64,000 nucleotides of DNA from Paracoccaceae bacterium (GTDB taxonomy: Bacteria > Pseudomonadota > Alphaproteobacteria > Rhodobacterales > Rhodobacteraceae), in assembly GCA_024742455.1 (NCBI GenBank), contig JANSYL010000005.1, forward strand, positions 62,001 through 126,000. The letters run 5' to 3'. The notes below the pieces were generated by a model. The model did no database searches, was not told the DNA's origin, and saw only the letters and a program-made list of their open reading frames with translations. A program made the position numbers and the translations under genes. Positions 58,580-64,000 of this stretch are shown here, one piece after another (position 1 is the first letter of the stretch; each line of letters starts with the position of its first letter).

Positions 58580-58607
58580 TTGCCTTCGACATGGACTATG
58601 CTATAGG
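58580..58607 (+). promoter_or_regulatory. Candidate promoter for acpP
   Basis: TTGCCT (58580-58585), 16-base spacer, TATAGG (58602-58607), about 135 bases before the acpP ATG. A separate strong promoter for acpP is usual, as ACP is needed in large amount. Confidence 0.45.
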
Positions 58608-58743
58608 CGGCGCAGATTTGCCGGGGGCCTCGCTTCGGCGGTGCCCTCGACTTGTCGCGAACGGCGCTGCGACCAGGGCGCCCATCACGACCACCCTTGG
58701 CCGCCCGAGGATATGGCGGGGCCGAAACGGACATGAGGAAAAA

Positions 58744-58977
<234 letters not shown>

Positions 58978-59002
58978 TCCATTCGGCCCAGTGCGAACCA
59001 GG

Positions 59003-59027
59003 CGGCGCCCCCCGGGCGCCGTTTTGC
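59003..59027 (+). terminator. Terminator after acpP
   Basis: Eight-pair stem CGGCGCCC/GGGCGCCG (59003-59010 with 59014-59021), three-base loop, then TTTTGCG. It probably gives a short acpP transcript with partial read-through. Confidence 0.75.
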
Positions 59028-59089
59028 GTTTCCGGCCCGGTTTCGGGTGCTTCGCTGACATGGGGCCGCGCGCGGGGCTGGTGTCAAAG

Positions 59090-59129
59090 CCTCCGGCGGA
59101 GGTATTTGGAAAGCAAAGACCGGCGGGGC
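59090..59129. repeat. Dispersed intergenic repeat, copy 1
   Basis: CCTCC-GGC-GGAGG hairpin followed by TATTTGGAAAGCAAAGAC and CGGCGGGG. It matches the element at 61701-61738 in 26 of 28 aligned bases from GGTAT onward. Resembles small hairpin repeats common between Rhodobacteraceae genes. Confidence 0.75.
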
Positions 59130-59219
59130 GTGGTCGTCAGGGCCCGGGGGATTGCGCCCATGTAACGCTGCGCGGTATCAGAGCGTGCAGATGTGCAGGG
59201 CCGGACAAGGGGCAGGACA

Positions 59220-60476
59220 ATGCGGCGAGTGGTAGTGACCGGGTTGGGTCTGGTGACCCCCATGGCATCGGGCGTTGAGGCGAGCTGGAAAAAGCTTCTG
59301 GCCGGGCAATCGGGCGCGGGGCCGATCACGCGGTTCGACGCCAGCGACATGGCCACCACCTATGCCTGCGAAGTGCCGCGCGGCGACGGCTCGGACGGCA
59401 CCTTCAACCCCGACGACTGGATGGAGCCCAAGGAACAGCGCAAGGTCGACGAGTTCATCCTTTACGGGATGGCCGCCGCAGACCAGGCCGTGGCCGATGC
59501 GGGCTGGACCCCGCAGGACAATGAAAGCCAGTGGCGCACGGGCGTGCTGATCGGGTCGGGCATCGGCGGGCTGTCGTCGATCGCCGATACCTCGATCACG
59601 CTGAACGAACGCGGGCCGCGGCGGGTGTCGCCCTTCTTCGTGCCGGGCGCGCTGATCAACCTGATCTCGGGGCAGGTGTCGATCCGCTACGGGTTCAAGG
59701 GGCCGAACCATGCGGTGGTGACCGCCTGTTCCACCGGGGCTCATGCCATCGGCGACGCGGCGCGGCTGATCGCGCTGGATGATGCCGATGTGATGATCGC
59801 GGGCGGGGCGGAAAGCCCGATCTGCGCCATCGGCATTGCCGGGTTCAACGCCTGCAAGGCGCTGAGCACGAAACGTGCCGACGCGCCCGAGAAAGCCTCG
59901 CGCCCCTGGGATGCCGACAGTGACGGCTTCGTGATGGGCGAGGGCGCAGGCGTCGTGGTGCTGGAGGAATACGAACACGCCAAGGCACGCGGCGCCAGGA
60001 TCTATGCCGAGATCCTGGGCTATGGCCTGTCGGGCGATGCCTATCACATCACCGCCCCGCCACCCGACCATGAAGGGGCCGAACGCGCGATGCGGGCGGC
60101 GCTGAAACGGGCGGGCCTGGCGCCCGATGCCATCGATTACGTCAACGCCCATGGCACATCGACCATGGCCGACACGATCGAACTGGGCGCGGTGGAACGC
60201 CTGATGGGCGATCATGCGAAGACCCTGCTGATGTCCTCGACCAAGTCGATGACGGGGCATTTGCTGGGCGCGGCCGGCGCGATCGAGGCGATCTTCTCGA
60301 TCCTCGCCATCCGCGACCAGGTCGCGCCGCCCACCATCAACCTCGACACGCCCGCGGCGGAGACGGCGATCAACCTTTGTGCCAACGAGGCGGTCGAGGG
60401 CAGGATTGACATCGTGCAGTCGAACTCCTTCGGCTTCGGCGGCACCAATGCCTGCCTGATCATGGGACGTGTGTAG
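59220..60476 (+). CDS. fabF: 3-oxoacyl-ACP synthase II
   Basis: Condensing enzyme of 418 residues. MRRVVVTGLGLVTPMASG starts it; the nucleophile is Cys170 (VVTACSTGAHAIGD), and the histidines are in VNAHGTSTMADTIE and KSMTGHLLGAAGA. FGFGGTNACLIMGR is the family end. ATG at 59220 has GGGGCAGGA upstream; an earlier in-frame ATG-less extension is not supported. Followed closely by mltG, as is common. Confidence 0.97.
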   Translation: MRRVVVTGLGLVTPMASGVEASWKKLLAGQSGAGPITRFDASDMATTYACEVPRGDGSDGTFNPDDWMEPKEQRKVDEFILYGMAAADQAVADAGWTPQDNESQWRTGVLIGSGIGGLSSIADTSITLNERGPRRVSPFFVPGALINLISGQVSIRYGFKGPNHAVVTACSTGAHAIGDAARLIALDDADVMIAGGAESPICAIGIAGFNACKALSTKRADAPEKASRPWDADSDGFVMGEGAGVVVLEEYEHAKARGARIYAEILGYGLSGDAYHITAPPPDHEGAERAMRAALKRAGLAPDAIDYVNAHGTSTMADTIELGAVERLMGDHAKTLLMSSTKSMTGHLLGAAGAIEAIFSILAIRDQVAPPTINLDTPAAETAINLCANEAVEGRIDIVQSNSFGFGGTNACLIMGRV

Positions 60477-60482
60477 CGCGCC

Positions 60483-61646
60483 ATGTGGAAGGGCATCGCT
60501 GCAAACGGGCTGAGCTTTCTGATCCTCGTCTTCATCGCGGTCGCGGGGGCGATCACCTGGGGTCAGCGCGAATTCACCGCCGCGGGCCCTCTGGCCGAGC
60601 CGGTCTTTTTCGAGGTCCCCAGGGGGGCGACGCTGACCCGAGTGTCCGAGGACCTCGAGGCGGCGGGCGCGGTGCGGTCGGCGACCCTGTTCCGGCTGGG
60701 CGCGCGCTATGCCGAGATGGACGACCAGTTGCGGTTCGGCAATTATGAGATCCCGGCGGGCGCGTCGATGCAGGCGGTACTGGATATCGTGACCGCGGGG
60801 GGACCGTCACGGTTCCGCTATACCGCCACCTATATCCTGCGCGTCGATGGCACGGGCGTGTTGCGCCTGCGCGAACGGGTGCCGGGGACCGATGAGATCG
60901 TGACCCTGGCCGAGTTTTCCTACGAGGACGGCGTCGCCCCCGAATATGCCGCGCTGGTCGAGGATGGCACGCCCATCTCCTATCGCGTGTCTGTGCCCGA
61001 GGGGCTGACCTCCTGGCAGATCGTCGAGGGTTTGCGTGCCGCCGATTTCCTTTCCGGCGATATCGCCGAGGTGCCGCCCGAGGGGATGCTGGCGCCCAAC
61101 ACATTCGACGTGGCGCGCGGACAGGACCGTCAGGGCATTCTCGATGACATGCGCGAAGCGCAGGAGGTGATCATCGCGGAGGTCTGGGCGGCGCGTGCCG
61201 ACGGGCTGCCGCTGGCCAGTGCCGAGGAGGCGCTGATCCTCGCGTCGATCATCGAAAAGGAAACCAGCGTCGCCGATGAACGCGGCCTTGTGTCGGGTGT
61301 GTTCATCAACAGGCTTGAACGTGGGATGCGGCTGCAGACCGACCCGACGGTGATCTATGGTGTGACCGAGGGGCGTGGCGTGCTGGGCCGCGGTCTGCGG
61401 CGCAGTGAGCTGGACGCCGAGACGCCCTGGAACACCTATGTCATCACCGGCCTGCCGCCCACACCCATCGCCAACCCGGGCCGGGCGGCGCTGGAGGCGG
61501 CGGTGAATCCGGCAGACACCGATTACATCTTCTTCGTGGCCGACGGGACCGGCGGGCATGCCTTTGCCGAGACGCTGGCCGAGCATAACGCCAATGTCGC
61601 GATCTGGCGGCAGATCGAAGCGGAGCGCGCGGCGCAGGCGGAATAG
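60483..61646 (+). CDS. mltG: Endolytic murein transglycosylase MltG
   Basis: Inner-membrane lytic transglycosylase of 387 residues that cleaves nascent glycan strands. N-terminal transmembrane helix (about 8-26), a LysM-like domain (FEVPRGATLTRVSEDLEAAG to AGASMQAVLDIVTAG), then the YceG catalytic domain with VSVPEGLTSWQIVE, the glutamate in ALILASIIEKETSVADER, and RGMRLQTDPTVIYG, TPIANPGRAALEAA. A stretch of some 55 residues between the LysM and catalytic domains (RYTATYILRVDGTG to GTPISYR) is absent from E. coli MltG. Confidence 0.93.
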   Translation: MWKGIAANGLSFLILVFIAVAGAITWGQREFTAAGPLAEPVFFEVPRGATLTRVSEDLEAAGAVRSATLFRLGARYAEMDDQLRFGNYEIPAGASMQAVLDIVTAGGPSRFRYTATYILRVDGTGVLRLRERVPGTDEIVTLAEFSYEDGVAPEYAALVEDGTPISYRVSVPEGLTSWQIVEGLRAADFLSGDIAEVPPEGMLAPNTFDVARGQDRQGILDDMREAQEVIIAEVWAARADGLPLASAEEALILASIIEKETSVADERGLVSGVFINRLERGMRLQTDPTVIYGVTEGRGVLGRGLRRSELDAETPWNTYVITGLPPTPIANPGRAALEAAVNPADTDYIFFVADGTGGHAFAETLAEHNANVAIWRQIEAERAAQAE

Positions 61647-61700
61647 CCGGATCGCGCCGCTTGCGCGTCCCGACCCGGCGCGGGCGGCTCTGCCCCGCTG

Positions 61701-61738
61701 CGCCCCCCGGGGTATCTGGAAAGCAAAGACGGGCGGGG
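61701..61738. repeat. Dispersed intergenic repeat, copy 2
   Basis: CGCCCCCCGGGGTATCTGGA begins the copy, followed by AAGCAAAGACGGGCGGGG. The hairpin part is degenerate compared with copy 1, but the downstream 28 bases differ at only two places. Confidence 0.75.
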
Positions 61739-61794
61739 TTAACGGGTCGTGAACGCCCATAGCGCGCGTTAACCCATTGTAAATAAAAAAACTA

Positions 61795-61884
61795 TTGACC
61801 TTGCGCGCGCTCCATGGCATCTGTTTTGGCACGCTGGAAGACATGGGCAAACGGCCCGGGGCTTACCCCCCGAGGCCGTTTTTT
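61795..61884 (+). promoter_or_regulatory. Possible GTA leader: promoter-like TTGACC and a terminator-type hairpin
   Basis: An AT-rich stretch (61778-61796) ends in TTGACC at 61795-61800; a clear -10 is not seen. Downstream, AAACGGCC pairs with GGCCGTTT (61849-61856 with 61874-61881), with an inner CGGGG/CCCCG, and six T run from 61879 to 61884. It is either the mltG terminator or a hairpin within the GTA leader, 58 bases before g1. Confidence 0.5.
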
Positions 61885-61942
61885 CATGCGCTGCTCGTGA
61901 TTTTCGATCGAGAGACGATTTCGAAACACGAGGCATTTCAAC

Positions 61943-62293
61943 ATGAACGAGATTGATCTGGAACTCACGCTGGAGCGGGCGGAATTGATCGTCGCGCGCT
62001 GCCAGGAGGCATTCGAAACAGCGGTGGAGGTGTTGCGGGATTCGGTCCGGGTTCTGCGGTCCATGCCGGAGACAGGCGAGCGCGATGTCCTCAAGGACGT
62101 CCGCCAGATGAACGGCGCCTATCTTTTCGCCATCGAGATGCAGGAGAAGGCGCGTGTCGCAGGGTGCAAACGCTTCGAAACCGGCGGGGCCGGAACGCTC
62201 GACCTCGATGGGGCGCGGGCTGAAATCGGCCTCCGCCTGGCTTGCCTTGCAGCCGTCCCAGACGGTGGAGGCGCTGCTGGAGGGGCTGAGTGA
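61943..62293 (+). CDS. GTA g1-like small terminase protein
   Basis: Protein of 116 residues at the head of the GTA cluster. The helical N-terminal part (LELTLERAELIVARCQEAFE, SVRVLRSMPETGERDVLKD) matches the g1 position and character in Rhodobacterales gene transfer agents, where g1 is thought to be the small terminase. The last 46 residues overlap g2 in another frame and look low-complexity (PDGGGAAGGAE). Assignment rests on context as well as sequence. Confidence 0.75.
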   Translation: MNEIDLELTLERAELIVARCQEAFETAVEVLRDSVRVLRSMPETGERDVLKDVRQMNGAYLFAIEMQEKARVAGCKRFETGGAGTLDLDGARAEIGLRLACLAAVPDGGGAAGGAE

Positions 62294-63563
62294 CAATGCG
62301 CTGGCGGCCTTGCCCTACCTGTTCGAGGTCTGGGCCCTGCCGCATCAATTGCCGCCCGGGGGGGATTGGCTGACCTGGGTGATCCTGGGCGGGCGCGGCG
62401 CGGGGAAAACCCGCGCCGGGGCCGAATGGGTGCGGGCGATGGTCGAAGGATCGACGCCCGAGGCCCCGGGCCGCGCGCACCGCGTGGCGCTGGTGGGCGA
62501 AACCTATGACCAGGCTCTGGCGGTGATGGTGAAGGGGCAAAGCGGCATCCTGGCCTGTTCGCCGCCGGACAGGCGCCCGCGCTGGGTGGCCGGCGAACGC
62601 ACGCTGATCTGGCCCAACGGGGCCGAGGCACGGCTTTATTCCGCCCATGACCCCGAGGCCCTGCGCGGCCCGCAATTCGATGCTGCCTGGTCGGACGAAC
62701 TGGCGAAATGGCCAAAGGCCGAGGAAACCTGGGACATGCTGCAATTCGGGCTGAGGCTGGGGAAACACCCGCAACAGGTGGTGACGACGACACCGCGCAA
62801 TGTGCCGGTCCTGAAGGATATCCTGGGGCGTGATAGCACCGTTTCGACCCATGCGCCGACCGAGGCGAACGCGGCCTATCTGGCGCCGTCCTTCCTGGCC
62901 GAGATCCGCGCGCGATACGGCGCCACGCGTCTGGGGCGGCAGGAACTGGACGGGGTGCTTCTGGACGATATCGAAGGTGCGCTCTGGACCCGGGCGATGC
63001 TGGACGGGCTGCGCACCGATGCCGCACCCGGGGCGGCGCGCGTGATCGTGGCGGTCGATCCGCCGGTGACGGGGCATGACGGATCTGACGCCTGCGGCAT
63101 CGTCGTTGTGGCCATCGAGACGCAGGGCAAACCGCAGGACTGGTGCGCCGTGGTGCTGGCCGACCGGTCGGTCACGGCCGCCAGCCCCAATGGCTGGGCC
63201 GAGGCGGCGGTTGCGGCCTATCACCAATATGGCGCGGCGCGCCTGGTGGCCGAGGTCAACCAGGGCGGCGAGATGGTCGAAACCATCGTTCGCCAGATCG
63301 ACCCGATGATCAGTTACCGCGCGGTGCGTGCGGCGACGGGCAAGGTGGCCCGGGCCGAACCGGTGGCCGCGCTGTATGAACAGGGCCGCGTCCGGCATCT
63401 GGGGGTGCTGCCCGAGCTCGAAGACGAGATGTGCGCAATGAGCCATCTGGGCTTCGAAGGGCGCGGCAGCCCCGACCGTGTCGATGCTCTGGTCTGGGCG
63501 CTGACCGACGGGCTGCTGGAGCCCGGGCGTCGCGCGCTCAACCCCGGCATTCGCAACCTCTGA
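62154..63563 (+). CDS. GTA large terminase (g2)
   Basis: DNA-packaging motor of 469 residues. Walker A is LGGRGAGKTRAGAEW (79-86 core), Walker B FDAAWSDELAKW, and motif III is QVVTTTPRN. The nuclease acidic residues lie in VAVDPPVTGHDGSDACG and PDRVDALVWAL. Family similarity to GTA and HK97-type TerL is clear. GTG 62154 has AGGAGAAGG seven bases upstream, giving a 140-base overlap with g1; ATG at 62208 is the alternative. GTA particles package random host DNA. Confidence 0.93.
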   Translation: MSQGANASKPAGPERSTSMGRGLKSASAWLALQPSQTVEALLEGLSDNALAALPYLFEVWALPHQLPPGGDWLTWVILGGRGAGKTRAGAEWVRAMVEGSTPEAPGRAHRVALVGETYDQALAVMVKGQSGILACSPPDRRPRWVAGERTLIWPNGAEARLYSAHDPEALRGPQFDAAWSDELAKWPKAEETWDMLQFGLRLGKHPQQVVTTTPRNVPVLKDILGRDSTVSTHAPTEANAAYLAPSFLAEIRARYGATRLGRQELDGVLLDDIEGALWTRAMLDGLRTDAAPGAARVIVAVDPPVTGHDGSDACGIVVVAIETQGKPQDWCAVVLADRSVTAASPNGWAEAAVAAYHQYGAARLVAEVNQGGEMVETIVRQIDPMISYRAVRAATGKVARAEPVAALYEQGRVRHLGVLPELEDEMCAMSHLGFEGRGSPDRVDALVWALTDGLLEPGRRALNPGIRNL

Positions 63564-63621
63564 CATCCCGGGCAACCGCCGGCCCGACCGACCCGCCCCC
63601 TGACCCTGAGGAGACAGGCGC

Positions 63622-64000
63622 ATGATCTTGGATTTCCTGAAACCGAGCCCCCGGGCGGTGCCAGAAACAAAGGCTTCGGCCGGGGCGAAACTGGCCGTCT
63701 GGGGCAGTTCGGGCCGCGTGGCCTGGACCCCGCGCGACACCGTCAGCCTGACCCGGACGGGGTTCCAGGGCAACCCGGTGGCCTACCGCGCGGTCAAGCT
63801 GATCGCCGAGGCCGCCGCCGCCCTGCCGGTTCTGGCGCAGGACGCCGCGCGCCGCTATGACAGCCACCCGGTGCTGGGTCTCATGTCGCGTCCCAACCAG
63901 GCGCAGGGCCGCGCCGATCTGCTCGAGGCGGCCTATGCCCATCTGCTCCTGTCGGGCAATGCCTATCTCGAGGCGGTGCTGACCGAGACCGGCGCGCCGG
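63622..64000 (+). CDS. GTA portal protein (g3), 5' part only
   Basis: First 126 codons of an HK97-family portal protein running off the right edge. VSLTRTGFQGNPVAYRAVKL, IAEAAAALPVLAQ, HPVLGLMSRPNQAQGRADLL and YAHLLLSGNAYLEAVL are typical of phage and GTA portals. GAGGAGA stands before the ATG, 58 bases after g2. Portals form the ring through which DNA enters the capsid. Confidence 0.93.
   Translation, partial: MILDFLKPSPRAVPETKASAGAKLAVWGSSGRVAWTPRDTVSLTRTGFQGNPVAYRAVKLIAEAAAALPVLAQDAARRYDSHPVLGLMSRPNQAQGRADLLEAAYAHLLLSGNAYLEAVLTETGAP

Noticed and set aside
61943-64000. Ordinary prophage at the right edge
   Set aside because: No integrase, repressor, lysogeny gene or att site precedes the packaging genes, and g1-terminase-portal directly after host genes fits a gene transfer agent; the full cluster lies outside the window.

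Overview
The window is a stretch of a high-GC alphaproteobacterial chromosome, almost certainly from the Rhodobacterales (Rhodobacteraceae/Roseobacter group). The support is gene content and order: the murB-ddl-ftsQ-ftsA-ftsZ-lpxC-bamD-recN series, DUF2484-type small membrane proteins beside murB, CobS/CobT cobaltochelatase subunits, long acid-tailed L9 and charge-tailed S6 ribosomal proteins, and the head of a gene transfer agent (GTA) cluster at the right edge. Coding density is high, many genes overlap by 1-4 bases, and no insertion sequence, CRISPR array or rRNA operon is visible. The only RNA gene found is a tRNA-Leu(UAG).

Layout. 1-8.9 kb: division and cell-wall (dcw) cluster from the 3' end of murC to ftsZ, interrupted between murC and murB by an APC-type permease and three small membrane proteins, and closed by a strong terminator. 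9-13 kb: lpxC, bamD, recN. 13-18.7 kb: a CLC channel/transporter with unusual key residues, a DUF427 protein, Xaa-Pro aminopeptidase, an acetyltransferase and a P-loop kinase. 18.6-23.4 kb (minus): cobT, a secreted protein, a PLP dehydratase and cobS. 23.5-26.1 kb: ECF sigma factor, RskA-like anti-sigma, fasciclin protein and a periplasmic MsrB, a likely envelope-stress island. 26.1-28 kb: a secreted protein with a PG-binding domain and an apparently inactive trypsin fold. 28.2-36 kb: glyQ, three inserted genes, glyS and a PPDK-like protein. 36.2-40.8 kb: cell-wall hydrolase, an extended FolB, an acetyltransferase, FolP and GlmM. 40.9 kb: tRNA-Leu. 41.1-46.5 kb (minus): a dimethylglycine/sarcosine-type FAD enzyme and a three-gene polyprenyl-phosphate-sugar/ArnT-like module. 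46.7-54.8 kb: trigger factor, two secreted proteins sharing an unrecognised four-cysteine domain, a PQQ-type dehydrogenase, the rpsF-rpsR-rplI operon and a YceI protein. 54.9-61.6 kb: cytochrome b561-YceI fusion, then fabD, an unknown protein, fabG, acpP, fabF and mltG. 61.9-64 kb: GTA genes g1, g2 (large terminase) and the start of g3 (portal).

How it fits together. Most of the window is envelope construction: peptidoglycan precursors (murC, murB, ddl, glmM), the division machine (ftsQAZ), lipid A and outer-membrane assembly (lpxC, bamD), fatty acid supply (fab genes), glycan trimming (mltG, SleB-type hydrolase) and possible lipid A sugar modification. The accessory interest lies in the small families between these blocks: the four-Cys 'WVGT' domain, a pilin-like adhesin-shaped protein, the pseudoprotease, the sigma/anti-sigma/fasciclin/MsrB island, and a foreign-looking FkbM methyltransferase inside the glyQ-glyS locus. 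All names rest on reading the translated sequence; no database search was possible.
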